Shown here piece after piece: positions 40,301 through 50,041 of a stretch of 64,000 nucleotides of DNA. The stretch comes from Burkholderia sp. USMB20. GTDB taxonomy: Bacteria; Pseudomonadota; Gammaproteobacteria; Burkholderiales; Burkholderiaceae. The translations under genes were made by a program, and so were the position numbers. The DNA is taken from the NCBI RefSeq assembly GCF_000949135.2, contig NZ_JTAN02000018.1, positions 1 through 64,000 of the forward strand. Reading direction: 5' to 3'. Numbering within the stretch: position 1 is the first letter of the stretch; every line of letters starts with the position of its first letter. A model generated the notes under the pieces. That model did no database searches and was not told where the DNA came from. It was given only the letters and a program-made list of their open reading frames with translations.

Positions 40301-40309
40301 ATTATAGCA
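40301..40309 (-). promoter_or_regulatory. Extended -10 promoter of typA
   Basis: On the minus strand TGCTATAAT gives a perfect -10 with an upstream TGn extension, 90 bp before the ATG. No -35 match exists at 17 bp, which fits an extended -10 promoter. Confidence 0.6.
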
Positions 40310-40478
40310 CGTGAGAATGTCGAGAGCCGGACCGTGTGTTGCAACGCGAAAGATGATGCGCCCCGCCCTCGCCTCGCAGAGGACGATTCCGCCTGCCGAC
40401 ACACCGCCCACGAACGAAGACCCTGACGCCCGCAAGGGAATTTCGGGCCGCGCAGCGCCCGCCCGCTCGTTCGATTAA

Positions 40479-40500
40479 TATTTGCCGCGGCAAGCAAATA
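40479..40500. promoter_or_regulatory. Nested palindromes over the marR promoter
   Basis: TATTTGC and GCAAATA (8 bases apart) enclose the exact 12-bp palindrome TTGCCGCGGCAA. The site overlaps the -35 box of the marR promoter, a usual place for a MarR operator. Confidence 0.5.
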
Positions 40501-40510
40501 GCGCCTATAC
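40482..40510 (+). promoter_or_regulatory. Sigma-70 promoter of the marR-efflux unit
   Basis: TTGCCG, 17 bases, TATACT; a start near 40517 gives a 5' leader of about 30 bases before the marR ATG. Confidence 0.7.
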
Positions 40511-40545
40511 TGCTGCCTAGTCAACTATTGCAGCTTCAGGGTTTT

Positions 40546-41037
40546 ATGTCGGATTCTCCTTCCCAACCGCCCGTTTCGCCGCTGTCCTCGTATCAGATGA
40601 ACGACAGCGTCGGTTATCTGATGTCGCGTGTGAAGTCGGTGATGACCAACCTCGTCACGCAGCGCACGCAGGAAGAGCTCGGCATTACGGGCACGCAGGC
40701 GAGCATGCTGTTCATGATCGCCGTCGGAAAGTGCTCGACGGCCGCCGAACTCGCGCGGGAATACGGGATCGACGCGAGCGCGGTCACGCGCCTGCTCGAT
40801 CGCGTCGAGAAACGCGGCCTGCTGTCCCGCGTGCGCAGCATCGAGGATCGACGGGTCGTACGGCTCGAGCTGACCGATGAAGGCCGCGCGCTTGCCGAGC
40901 GTCTGCCGCCGGTGTTCCGTAGCGTGCTCGACGAGCTGCTGGACGGATTTACGCCGGAAGAAGTCGGGTTCCTGAAGAGCATGTTGCGCCGCATTCTCAG
41001 CAACTACTGCGAAACCGCGGGCGGCAGCATCACGTAA
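40546..41037 (+). CDS. MarR-family regulator of the efflux operon
   Basis: 163 residues. Winged-helix DNA-binding domain at 55-120: SMLFMIAVGKCSTAAELAREYGIDASAVTRLLDRVEKRGLLSR followed by the wing RSIEDRRVVRLELTDEGRAL, the MarR signature. Dimer helices at both ends. It stands directly before the tripartite efflux genes, with one palindrome at its own promoter and another over its stop codon, so it probably represses itself and the pump and is released by a pump substrate (salicylate or antibiotic-like compounds are common). ATG at 40546 follows CAGGG. Confidence 0.9.
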   Translation: MSDSPSQPPVSPLSSYQMNDSVGYLMSRVKSVMTNLVTQRTQEELGITGTQASMLFMIAVGKCSTAAELAREYGIDASAVTRLLDRVEKRGLLSRVRSIEDRRVVRLELTDEGRALAERLPPVFRSVLDELLDGFTPEEVGFLKSMLRRILSNYCETAGGSIT

Positions 41038-41055
41038 TAGTTGCCATAACAATTA
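41035..41055. promoter_or_regulatory. Imperfect palindrome between marR and the efflux genes
   Basis: TAATAGTT and AACAATTA, five bases apart, are complementary at seven of eight positions. The site covers the marR stop and lies 70 bp before the outer-membrane channel gene. AT-rich palindromes of this kind are typical MarR operators. Confidence 0.45.
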
Positions 41056-41124
41056 CTTTTGACAGATTAATGTAAGGAAATCCTTGCAGTGTCCATCATT
41101 CATTCCGAGTCAGGGAACAGCGCG

Positions 41125-42621
41125 ATGAAATCCTCCCCGTTGTCCGTGCGCGCCGGGTCGTGCCGCGCCGCCGTCGCCGCCGCGGTTGCCGCGCTGGCGC
41201 TGGCGGGCTGCGCAAACTACATCGGCATCAAGAGCGACAAGCAGATCGCACCCGCATCGCAATTCGAAACCGCCCAGAGCCTGCCGGCCCAGGGCGGCCA
41301 GTGGCCGGCGCTCGACTGGGCCAACCAGTTCGGCGATCCGCAGTTGCCGAAGCTGATCGACGAGGCGCTCCAGGGCAACCCGTCGATCGCGCAGGCACAG
41401 GCGCGCATCGCGAAGGCGTCGTCGTACATCGAGTCGTCGCGCTCGAACCTGATGCCGAAGGCCGAAGCCAGCTACTCGTGGACACGCGAGCTGTATTCGT
41501 CGAACGCGCTGTTCCCGCCCCCGTACGGCGGCCAGTGGTACAGCGAGAACAACGCACTCGCGAGCGCGTCGTGGGATCTCGACCTGTGGGGCAAGAACCG
41601 CGAGCGCCTGCACACCGCCGTGTCGCAGGAAAAGGCCGCCGAGGCCGACATGCAACAGGCGCGCATCACGCTCGCGTCGTCGGTGGCCCGCACCTACAAC
41701 TCGCTCGCCCAGCTGTATGCGCTGCGCGACATCGCGCAGCGCGAGATCGCCAACCGCCAGACGGTCGGCAAGATCACCGACGGCCGCGTGTCGGCCGGTC
41801 TCGACACCAACGTGGAACGCCAGACGGCGCGCGGCAACATCGCGACGACCCAGGCATCGCTGTCCGACCTCGACGGCCAGATCACGACCGTGCGCTACCA
41901 GCTCGCCGCGCTGCTCGGCAAGGGGCCGGATCGCGGACTGCAGATCGCCGCGCCGGTGATGAACCCGACCGGCGAAGTCGCACTGCCCGGCAACCTGCCG
42001 GCCGACCTCGTGTCGCGCCGCCCCGACATCGTCGCCGCGCGCTGGCAGGTCGAGGCCGCGATGCACGACGTGAAGGAAGCGAAGGCCGAATTCTTCCCCG
42101 ACGTGAACCTCGCGGCCGGCTTCGGCTTCGATGCGTTCGGCTGGGGCAAATTCCTGAATTTCGCGAGCCGCCAGGCGCAGTTCGGGCCGGCCATCCACCT
42201 GCCGATCTTCGATGCCGGTGCGTTGCGCGCGCAGCTCAAGGGCCGCTACGCGGACTTCGACCTGTCGGTCGCGAACTACAACCAGACGCTGATCAGCGCG
42301 CTGAACGACGTCGCGACGCAGGTCGCGTCGATCCGTGCGGTCGATCGCCAGATGGATGACGCGCAGCGTGCGCTCGATGCGTCGACGCGGGCGTACGACC
42401 TCGCCGTGATCCGCTACAAGGCCGGCCTGTCGCCGCAGCTCCAGGTGCTGACCGCGGACACCAACCGCCTCGCATCGGAACAGACGGTGACCAACCTGAA
42501 GATGCGCCGGCGCGACATGCAGCTCGCGCTGATCAAGGCGCTCGGCGGCGGGTTCGACGCGACCGGCACGCGGCTCGCCGCGCCCGACGCCGACAAGCAG
42601 ACAAGACAGGCCGCCAACTGA
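41125..42621 (+). CDS. Outer-membrane efflux lipoprotein, OprM/NodT type
   Basis: 498 residues. Signal peptide with lipobox ALAGC (about residue 29). Two homologous halves of the OEP fold with long helices; typical phrases are LPKLIDEALQGNPSIAQAQARI, SWDLDLWGKNRERLH, and LPADLVSRRPDIVAARWQVEAA. It forms the trimeric channel through the outer membrane for the EmrAB-like pump encoded next. ATG at 41125 follows AGGGA at 9 bp; a GTG at 41089 is possible but less likely. Confidence 0.92.
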   Translation: MKSSPLSVRAGSCRAAVAAAVAALALAGCANYIGIKSDKQIAPASQFETAQSLPAQGGQWPALDWANQFGDPQLPKLIDEALQGNPSIAQAQARIAKASSYIESSRSNLMPKAEASYSWTRELYSSNALFPPPYGGQWYSENNALASASWDLDLWGKNRERLHTAVSQEKAAEADMQQARITLASSVARTYNSLAQLYALRDIAQREIANRQTVGKITDGRVSAGLDTNVERQTARGNIATTQASLSDLDGQITTVRYQLAALLGKGPDRGLQIAAPVMNPTGEVALPGNLPADLVSRRPDIVAARWQVEAAMHDVKEAKAEFFPDVNLAAGFGFDAFGWGKFLNFASRQAQFGPAIHLPIFDAGALRAQLKGRYADFDLSVANYNQTLISALNDVATQVASIRAVDRQMDDAQRALDASTRAYDLAVIRYKAGLSPQLQVLTADTNRLASEQTVTNLKMRRRDMQLALIKALGGGFDATGTRLAAPDADKQTRQAAN

Positions 42622-42673
42622 TCCGGCGCCACCACTACGCAGACACTCGAAATAACGGACGGAGAAAATCGCC

Positions 42674-43891
42674 ATGAGCGACCCTCAACAAAACGCCGCC
42701 AGCGCACAGCCGCAGAACAACGGGAAGCGCAAACGGATGATGACGCTGCTGATCGCGGTCATCGTGATCGCGGCCATCGCGTACGGTCTGTACTACTTCC
42801 TCGTCGCGCGCTTCCATGAAGAGACGGACGACGCATACGTGAACGGCAACGTCGTGCAGATCACGCCGCAGGTCACGGGTACCGTGATCGCCGTGAAGGC
42901 CGACGATACGCAGACGGTCAAGGCCGGCGATCCGCTGGTCGTGCTCGACCCGGCCGACTCGCAGGTCGCGCTGCAGCAGGCCGAGGCCAACCTCGCGCAA
43001 ACGGTGCGCCAGGTGCGCGGCCTGTTCGTCAACGACGACCAGTACCGCGCGCAAGTCGCGCTGCGCCAGTCCGACCTGTCGAAGGCGCAGGACGACCTGC
43101 GCCGCCGGATGGCCGTCGCGCAGACGGGCGCCGTGTCGCAGGAAGAAATCTCCCATGCACGCGACGCGGTGCGCGCCGCGCAGGCGTCGGTCGACGCGGC
43201 GCAACAGCAGCTCGCATCGAACCGCGCACTGACCGCGAACACGACGATCGCGTCGCACCCGAACGTGATGGCCGCGGCAGCGAAGGTTCGCGACGCGTAC
43301 CTCGCGAACGCGCGCAACGTGTTGCCCGCACCGGTGACCGGCTATGTCGCAAAGCGCTCGGTTCAGGTCGGCCAGCGCGTGTCGCCGGGCAACCCGCTGA
43401 TGTCGGTCGTGCCGCTGAACGCGGTGTGGGTCGACGCGAACTTCAAGGAAGTCCAGCTCAAGCACATGCGTATCGGCCAGCCGGTCGAATTGACCGCCGA
43501 CATCTACGGCTCGTCGGCCGTCTACCACGGCAAGGTCGTCGGCTTCTCGGCCGGCACGGGTTCGGCATTCTCGCTGCTGCCGGCGCAGAACGCGACGGGC
43601 AACTGGATCAAGGTCGTGCAGCGCCTGCCGGTGCGTATCGAGATCGATCCGAAGGAACTCGAGAAGCATCCGCTGCGCATCGGCCTGTCGATGCAGGTCG
43701 ACGTCGACATCAAGGACGAGCGCGGCGACCAGCTCGCCAACGCGCAGAACACGGTCTACGAAACGAACGTGTTCGCGAAGTACGGCGACGAAGCCGACGC
43801 CGAGATCGCGCGCATCATCGCCGAGAACGCCGGCGGCAACGCGCCGGCACCGGCCGCGGCGAAGTCGAACGCCGCCGCCAAGATGATGTAA
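42674..43891 (+). CDS. emrA: EmrA/HlyD-type membrane fusion protein
   Basis: 405 residues. N-terminal membrane helix (MMTLLIAVIVIAAIAYGLYYFLV), then the fusion-protein opening ETDDAYVNGNVVQITPQVTGTV, a long coiled-coil hairpin (AEANLAQTVRQVRGL to ASVDAAQQQLAS), and the closing barrel-sandwich with PAPVTGYVAKRSVQVGQRVSPG. It links the EmrB carrier to the outer-membrane channel. It starts 52 bp after the channel gene. Confidence 0.94.
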   Translation: MSDPQQNAASAQPQNNGKRKRMMTLLIAVIVIAAIAYGLYYFLVARFHEETDDAYVNGNVVQITPQVTGTVIAVKADDTQTVKAGDPLVVLDPADSQVALQQAEANLAQTVRQVRGLFVNDDQYRAQVALRQSDLSKAQDDLRRRMAVAQTGAVSQEEISHARDAVRAAQASVDAAQQQLASNRALTANTTIASHPNVMAAAAKVRDAYLANARNVLPAPVTGYVAKRSVQVGQRVSPGNPLMSVVPLNAVWVDANFKEVQLKHMRIGQPVELTADIYGSSAVYHGKVVGFSAGTGSAFSLLPAQNATGNWIKVVQRLPVRIEIDPKELEKHPLRIGLSMQVDVDIKDERGDQLANAQNTVYETNVFAKYGDEADAEIARIIAENAGGNAPAPAAAKSNAAAKMM

Positions 43892-43918
43892 CGGTTCCGA
43901 CTCCGGAAAACTATCGAC

Positions 43919-45478
43919 ATGGCACAGGCTCCTGTCTCCCACCCGCCGCTGCAGGGCGGGCAACTCGTGCTCGGGACGATCGCGGTATCGCTCGCGGTGT
44001 TCATGAACGTGCTCGACACGTCCATCGCGAACGTCGCGATCCCGACCATCTCGGGCGACCTCGGCGTGTCGTCCGACCAGGGTACGTGGGTCATCACGTC
44101 GTTCGCCGTCGCGAACGCGATCTCCGTGCCGCTGACGGGCTGGCTGACCGACCGCTTCGGTCAGGTCCGCCTGTTCCTCGCGTCGATCATCCTGTTCGTC
44201 ATCTCGTCGTGGATGTGCGGGCTGTCGCCGAACCTGCCGTTCCTGCTCGGCTCGCGCGTGCTGCAGGGCGCGGTCGCGGGCCCGATGATTCCGCTGTCGC
44301 AAGCGCTGCTGCTGTCGAGCTATCCGCGCGCGAAGGCACCGATGGCGCTCGCACTATGGGCGATGACGACGCTGATCGCACCCGTCGCGGGCCCGATTCT
44401 CGGCGGCTGGATCTCGGACAACTATTCGTGGCCGTGGATCTTCTACGTCAACATCCCGGTCGGCATCGCCGCCGCCGCCGCGACGTGGGCGATCTATCGC
44501 AATCGGGAGTCGGCCGTGCGCCGCGCGCCGATCGACGGCGTGGGCCTCGCGCTGCTGGTCATCTGGGTCGGCTCGCTGCAGATCATGCTCGACAAGGGCA
44601 AGGATCTCGACTGGTTCGCGTCGACGACCATCATCGTGCTCGCGCTGACCGCTGTCATTGCGTTCGCGTTCTTCGTGATCTGGGAGCTGACCGCCGAGCA
44701 CCCGGTCGTCGACCTGTCGCTGTTCCGCATGCGGAACTTCACCGGCGGCACAGTCGCACTGTCGATCGGGTACGGCCTGTACTTCGGCAATCTCGTGCTG
44801 TTGCCGCTGTGGCTGCAGACGCAAATCGGCTACACCGCGACCGACGCCGGCCTCGTGATGGCGCCGGTCGGGTTGTTCGCGATCCTGTTGTCGCCACTCA
44901 CCGGGAAGTATCTGCCGCGTACCGATCCGCGCTTCATCTCGACGGCGTCGTTCCTGACGTTTGCGCTGTGCTTCTGGATGCGTTCGCGATACACGACGGG
45001 CGTCGACGAATGGTCGCTGACGCTGCCGACGCTCGTGCAGGGTATCGCGATGGCGGGCTTCTTCATCCCGCTCGTGTCGATCACGCTGTCCGGCCTGCCC
45101 GGCAACCGCATTCCCGCGGCGTCCGGCCTGTCGAACTTCGTGCGGATCATGTGCGGCGGCATCGGCACATCGATCTTCCAGACCGCGTGGGACCACCGCA
45201 ACAACTTCCATCACGCGCAGTTGGTCGAGCAGGCGAACCCGTACAACCCGACGTTCAACCAGGCCGTCACGCAGATGCGCAGCCTCGGGCTGACGCAGGA
45301 CCAGGCGCACGGCCTCATCAACAACATGGCCACGCAGCAGGCCGCGCAACTCGGCGTGAACGATCTGTTCTACATCTCGGCGGCGATCTTCGTGCTGCTG
45401 ATCGGACTGATCTGGATCACGAAGCCGGAGCGCGCGGGCGGCGGCGATGCGGGTGCGGCGGCGTCGGCTGCACACTGA
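43919..45478 (+). CDS. emrB: EmrB-type DHA2 MFS multidrug exporter
   Basis: 519 residues with 14 membrane helices. Helix 1 carries LDTSIANVAIPTI, the DHA2 family motif; the loop between helices 2 and 3 has GWLTDRFGQVRLF; motif C occurs around WAMTTLIAPVAGPILGGWI. It expels hydrophobic or amphiphilic drugs with proton antiport through EmrA and the outer-membrane channel. It starts 27 bp after emrA. Confidence 0.95.
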   Translation: MAQAPVSHPPLQGGQLVLGTIAVSLAVFMNVLDTSIANVAIPTISGDLGVSSDQGTWVITSFAVANAISVPLTGWLTDRFGQVRLFLASIILFVISSWMCGLSPNLPFLLGSRVLQGAVAGPMIPLSQALLLSSYPRAKAPMALALWAMTTLIAPVAGPILGGWISDNYSWPWIFYVNIPVGIAAAAATWAIYRNRESAVRRAPIDGVGLALLVIWVGSLQIMLDKGKDLDWFASTTIIVLALTAVIAFAFFVIWELTAEHPVVDLSLFRMRNFTGGTVALSIGYGLYFGNLVLLPLWLQTQIGYTATDAGLVMAPVGLFAILLSPLTGKYLPRTDPRFISTASFLTFALCFWMRSRYTTGVDEWSLTLPTLVQGIAMAGFFIPLVSITLSGLPGNRIPAASGLSNFVRIMCGGIGTSIFQTAWDHRNNFHHAQLVEQANPYNPTFNQAVTQMRSLGLTQDQAHGLINNMATQQAAQLGVNDLFYISAAIFVLLIGLIWITKPERAGGGDAGAAASAAH

Positions 45479-45506
45479 GCACCGCGCTCGAACGAGCGCG
45501 CCCAAC

Positions 45507-45539
45507 AAAAAACCCGGTCGAAATCGACCGGGTTTTTTT
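45507..45539. terminator. Bidirectional terminator between emrB and truB
   Basis: AACCCGGTCGA and TCGACCGGGTT form an 11-bp perfect stem, with A and T runs on the two sides, so it stops both the efflux operon and the converging truB transcript. Confidence 0.93.
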
Positions 45540-45570
45540 CGTTCCGACGACGGCGCTTGCGCGTCGCGCG

Positions 45571-46503
45571 TTACGCAGCCGTCACGACGAGGCGTTCGGG
45601 CGCGAGCACGCCGTTGGCCTTGCGCGCCACGCCGAGCAGTCGCTGCGCGTCGTACACGCGCACACGCTCGCCCTCGGCCGCATCGATCGGATCGACCGCC
45701 GACAGCGGCAGGCGCTGGCCGTGCAGGAATCGCTTCGCGCTGGTTTCGTCGAGACGTACCAGCGGAAACGTCGACAGCAACGCGTCGACCGGCTGAAGCC
45801 AGGCGTCGCGCGCCGCTTCGGCAGCGTCGGACAGCGCGTCGAGCGTCACCGCATGTTCGAGCGTCAGCGCGCCGACACCCGTGCGACGCAGCATCGTCAG
45901 ATGTGCGCCGCAGCCGAGCGCTTCGCCGATGTCTTCGGCCAGCGTGCGCACATACGTGCCCTTGCTGCAGGTCACGCGGAACGTCACGTCCGGCAATTCA
46001 CAGGCCAGCAGATCGAGCGCATGGATCGTCACGTTGCGGCCTTCCCGCTCGACGGTCTGGCCCGCACGCGCGTATTCGTACAGCGGCTTGCCGTCGCGCT
46101 TGAGCGCCGAATACATCGGCGGCACCTGCACGATCTCGCCGGTAAAGCGCGCGAGCGCCGCTTCGACCGCCGCACGGTCGCATTCGACGGCGCGCGTGTC
46201 GAGCACGTCGCCTTCCGCGTCGCCGGTGGTCGTGCGCACGCCGAGACGCATCGTCGCTTCGTAGGTCTTGTCCGCTTCCAGCAAGTCCTGCGAGAACTTC
46301 GTCGCTTCGCCGAAGCACAGCGGCAACAGGCCCGAGGCCAGCGGATCGAGCGTGCCGGTATGGCCGGCTTTCTTCGCGAGAAGCAGGCGCTTCGCGCGAA
46401 TCAGGGCGTCGTTGCTCGACAGGCCGACCGGCTTGTCGAGCAGAAGGACGCCGTCCAGCGCGCGCCGCGGCACGCGTGGACGCTGGGGAGCTGCAGTCGT
46501 CAT
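45571..46503 (-). CDS. truB: tRNA pseudouridine(55) synthase
   Basis: 310 residues. The catalytic motif GHTGTLDPLASG contains the essential Asp (about residue 53); the opening DGVLLLDKPVGLSSND and the RCSKGTYVRTLAEDIG-like segment (residues 180-195) are diagnostic. It makes pseudouridine 55 in the T-loop of tRNAs. It follows rbfA by 13 bp in the infB operon. Confidence 0.96.
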   Translation of the reverse strand: MTTAAPQRPRVPRRALDGVLLLDKPVGLSSNDALIRAKRLLLAKKAGHTGTLDPLASGLLPLCFGEATKFSQDLLEADKTYEATMRLGVRTTTGDAEGDVLDTRAVECDRAAVEAALARFTGEIVQVPPMYSALKRDGKPLYEYARAGQTVEREGRNVTIHALDLLACELPDVTFRVTCSKGTYVRTLAEDIGEALGCGAHLTMLRRTGVGALTLEHAVTLDALSDAAEAARDAWLQPVDALLSTFPLVRLDETSAKRFLHGQRLPLSAVDPIDAAEGERVRVYDAQRLLGVARKANGVLAPERLVVTAA

Positions 46504-46516
46504 GGGGCGTGCGCGC

Positions 46517-46915
46517 TCAATCGTCCTTCGCGGGCGCGTCGGCTTCGTCGTCGTCCTTCGCGCGCGTCGAGTTGGCTTCCTTGATCAGGCGCGACATTTC
46601 CACGGCCTTCTCGATCGTCTGGTCGTAATGGAAGTGCAGCGTCGGCACCGTATGAATGTGCAGGCGCTTGAACAGCAGGTTGTGCAGGTGGCCCGACGCG
46701 TGGTTCAGCGCTTCCTGCGTCTTGTCCGGATCGCCGGTCAGCGCCGTGAAATAGACCTTCGCGTGCGCGTAGTCCGGCGTGAGCTCGACGCTCTGGATGG
46801 TCACGATACCGATGCGCGGGTCTTTGACCTCGCGCATGATGAGTTCGGACAGATCGCGCTGAATCTGGTCGGCGATCTGAACGTTGCGATTGGGGGAAGT
46901 ACGTTTCCTGGACAT
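46517..46915 (-). CDS. rbfA: Ribosome-binding factor A
   Basis: 132 residues. KH-like fold with [28 protein letters not shown] at the start and [21 protein letters not shown] near the end. It helps maturation of the 30S subunit. The C-terminal tail is acidic ([13 protein letters not shown]). Located between infB and truB. Confidence 0.95.
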   Translation of the reverse strand: MSRKRTSPNRNVQIADQIQRDLSELIMREVKDPRIGIVTIQSVELTPDYAHAKVYFTALTGDPDKTQEALNHASGHLHNLLFKRLHIHTVPTLHFHYDQTIEKAVEMSRLIKEANSTRAKDDDEADAPAKDD

Positions 46916-47028
46916 GATCGATCCGTGATCCGTTTATCAGGATAAAGCGACGCGCCGTTGGCGCGCCACCATGAAAATGGGCGGGACAGGCCCAAGCCTG
47001 CCCCGCCCCATGAGCCGATACGCGACGA

Positions 47029-49950
47029 TTACAGCGTCCGTGCGACTTCGGTCACTTCGAAGACTTCGAACTGGTCGCCTTCGATGATGTCGTTGAAGTT
47101 CTTCACCGACATACCGCACTCGAAGCCTTGCTTGACTTCCTTCACGTCGTCCTTGAAGCGCTTCAGCGATTCGAGTTCGCCCGTGAAGATCACGACGTTG
47201 TTGCGCAGCACGCGAACCGACGACGAGCGCTTGACGATACCGTCGGTGACCATACAGCCGGCAACCGTACCGACCTTCGGCACCTTGAACACCTGGCGCA
47301 CCTCGACCATGCCGGTCACGACTTCGCGCTTCTCCGGCGCCAGCATGCCCGACATCGCGGCCTTCACCTCATCCACTGCGTCGTAGATGATGTTGTAGTA
47401 GCGGATGTCGATACCGTTCGCTTCGGCCAGCTTGCGCGCCTGTGCATCCGCACGCGTATTGAAGCCGATGATGACCGCCTTCGATGCCGTTGCCAGGTTG
47501 ACGTCGTTCTCGCTGATGCCGCCCACCGCGCTGTGCACGATCTGCACGCGCACTTCGTCGGTCGACAGCTTGAGCAGCGACTGCACGAGCGCTTCCTGCG
47601 AGCCCTGCACGTCTGCCTTGATGATGAGCGGCAGGTTCTGCACTTCGCCTTCGCCCATCTGCTCGAGCATGCTTTCCAGCTTCGCGGCCTGCTGCTTCGC
47701 CAGCTTGACGTCGCGGAACTTGCCCTGACGGAACAGCGCGATTTCGCGCGCCTTGCGCTCGTCCGGCAGCACGATCACTTCCTCGCCTGCACCCGGCACT
47801 TCCGACAGACCCTGGATTTCGACCGGGATCGACGGGCCGGCTTCCTTCGTCGGCTTGCCGTTCTCGTCGAGCATCGCACGCACGCGGCCGTAAGCCGTGC
47901 CTGCGAGCACGATGTCGCCGCGATTCAGCGTACCCGACTGCACCAGGATCGTCGCGACCGGGCCCTTGCCCTTGTCCAGCTTCGCTTCGATCACGATGCC
48001 CTTCGCCGGCGCCTCGACCGGTGCCTTCAGTTCCAGCACTTCGGCCTGCAGCAGCACGTTCTCGAGCAGGTCGTCGATACCGACGCCCGTCTTGGCCGAC
48101 ACCGGCACGAACGGCGAATCGCCACCGTATTCTTCCGGCACGACGCCTTCCGCGACCAGTTCCTGCTTGACGCGGTCCGGGTTCGCTTCCGGCTTGTCGA
48201 TCTTGTTGATCGCCACGACGATCGGCACGCCACCCGCCTTCGCGTGCGCGATGGCTTCCTTCGTCTGCGGCATCACGCCGTCGTCGGCTGCCACCACCAG
48301 CACCACGATGTCGGTCGCCTTCGCGCCGCGTGCACGCATTGCCGTGAACGCTTCGTGACCCGGCGTATCGAGGAACGTGATGACGCCGCGCGGCGTTTCG
48401 ACGTGGTATGCGCCGATGTGCTGCGTAATGCCGCCCGCTTCGCCCGCTGCAACCTTCGCGCGGCGGATGTGGTCGAGCAGCGAGGTCTTGCCGTGGTCGA
48501 CGTGACCCATCACGGTGACGACCGGCGGACGCGGCAGCTGTTCCGCATCGGTACCGGTCTCGCCTTCGACGAGCAGTGCTTCCGGATCGTCCAGCTTCGC
48601 GGCAACCGCGCGGTGGCCCAGTTCCTCGACGACGATCATCGCCGTTTCCTGGTCCAGCACCTGGTTGATCGTGACCATCTGGCCCATCTTCATCATCACC
48701 TTGATGACTTCGGAGGCCTTGATCGACATCTTGTGCGCGAGATCGGCAACCGAGATGGTTTCCGGCACGTGCACTTCACGCACGATCGGTTCGGTCGGTG
48801 CCTGGAACGTCGATGCGCTGTCCTGGTGACGGCCGCGACCCTTCGGGCCGCCGCGCCAGCCGCGGTCGACGCCGCCGCTCGAATCGCCGCGCGTCTTGAT
48901 GCCGCGGCGCTTCGCTGCGTCGTCCTGCCAGCCGCCCTTGCCGCCGCCCGGCTTCTTGTTGCGGTCGCCCGCGCCTGCCGGTGCCGTCGTGGCCGCCGGC
49001 GCTGCACCGGCCGGCTTCTTCACGGCCGGGCGTGCTTGCGCAGCTGCGCCCGCCGGCTTTGCCGGCTTGTGCAGCGTGCCCTTCGCTTCGGCCGGCTTCG
49101 GCGGTTCCACCGGCTTCGGCGGCTCGACTGCCTTGACCACGGCCTTGCGCGGCGTGTTCATCATTTCGCGGATCGCGCGTGCTTCGGCTTCTGCCGCCGC
49201 GCGACGCTTGCTGATCTCTTCCTGCTCGGCGCGCGCCTTGTCCGCCGCCTCGCGGGCAGCATCCTCGGCCTTCTTCGCCGCTTCGCGCTGGGCCGCACGT
49301 TCGGCGGCCGCGCGTGCTTCATCCTGCGCGGACTGCGCACCGGCTGCTTCCTGCTGAGCCTCGGCGGCCTGCTGGGCAGCCGCCTGCTGTGCCGCTGCGG
49401 CTTCGGCCGCGGCACGCTTCGCCGCCGCTTCTTCCTCGGCACGGCGGCGCTCGGCTTCGGCCGCTTCCTCACGGGCACGGCGCTCGGCTTCCTCGCGCTC
49501 GAGGCGCTCCTGACGCTCGCGCAGTTCCTGCGCCTGCTTCTCGAGCAGCTCGGCCTCGCGGCGCGCTTCTTCCTCGCGACGCTTCAGCTCCGCATCGTCG
49601 TCCGCTTCGGCGACCTGCGCCTGACCCTGTTCCGCACCCTCGGCCACGTCGTCGCGCTTGACGAACGTACGCTTCTTGCGGACCTCGACCTGAATGGTGC
49701 GAGCCTTGCCCGTCGCGTCAGATTGCTTGATCTCCGACGTATGCTTGCGGGTCAGCGTGATCTTGCGCTTGTCGCCGTCGGTTGCGCCGTGTGACTTGCG
49801 CAAATGATCGAGCAGACGCGCCTTGTCCGCTTCGGACAGCGCATCGTCTTCACTCGCTTTCTGGACGCCCGCTGCCTGCAGCTGTTCGAGCAGCACACCA
49901 GCAGGCATTTTCAGTTCCGCGGCAAATTGGGCTACGTTGTTACTCGCCAT
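47029..49950 (-). CDS. infB: Translation initiation factor IF-2
   Basis: 973 residues. N-terminal IF2N-type domain ([20 protein letters not shown]), a charged, Ala/Glu/Arg-rich coiled segment (residues 130-330), then a second IF2N domain, the GTPase with [30 protein letters not shown] and NKIDKPEAN, and C-terminal domains that bind fMet-tRNA. The charged middle is longer than in E. coli, as is usual in Burkholderia. Fourth gene direction-wise after rimP and nusA. Confidence 0.97.
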   Translation of the reverse strand: MASNNVAQFAAELKMPAGVLLEQLQAAGVQKASEDDALSEADKARLLDHLRKSHGATDGDKRKITLTRKHTSEIKQSDATGKARTIQVEVRKKRTFVKRDDVAEGAEQGQAQVAEADDDAELKRREEEARREAELLEKQAQELRERQERLEREEAERRAREEAAEAERRRAEEEAAAKRAAAEAAAAQQAAAQQAAEAQQEAAGAQSAQDEARAAAERAAQREAAKKAEDAAREAADKARAEQEEISKRRAAAEAEARAIREMMNTPRKAVVKAVEPPKPVEPPKPAEAKGTLHKPAKPAGAAAQARPAVKKPAGAAPAATTAPAGAGDRNKKPGGGKGGWQDDAAKRRGIKTRGDSSGGVDRGWRGGPKGRGRHQDSASTFQAPTEPIVREVHVPETISVADLAHKMSIKASEVIKVMMKMGQMVTINQVLDQETAMIVVEELGHRAVAAKLDDPEALLVEGETGTDAEQLPRPPVVTVMGHVDHGKTSLLDHIRRAKVAAGEAGGITQHIGAYHVETPRGVITFLDTPGHEAFTAMRARGAKATDIVVLVVAADDGVMPQTKEAIAHAKAGGVPIVVAINKIDKPEANPDRVKQELVAEGVVPEEYGGDSPFVPVSAKTGVGIDDLLENVLLQAEVLELKAPVEAPAKGIVIEAKLDKGKGPVATILVQSGTLNRGDIVLAGTAYGRVRAMLDENGKPTKEAGPSIPVEIQGLSEVPGAGEEVIVLPDERKAREIALFRQGKFRDVKLAKQQAAKLESMLEQMGEGEVQNLPLIIKADVQGSQEALVQSLLKLSTDEVRVQIVHSAVGGISENDVNLATASKAVIIGFNTRADAQARKLAEANGIDIRYYNIIYDAVDEVKAAMSGMLAPEKREVVTGMVEVRQVFKVPKVGTVAGCMVTDGIVKRSSSVRVLRNNVVIFTGELESLKRFKDDVKEVKQGFECGMSVKNFNDIIEGDQFEVFEVTEVARTL

Positions 49951-50041
49951 TCATTCCTCTTAGTGCAAGGACCGATTCCTTGCGGTTAGCATCGGGTCAG
50001 GCCATACGGCCGCCATCAAATCAGTGCGCCATGGTCATTTC

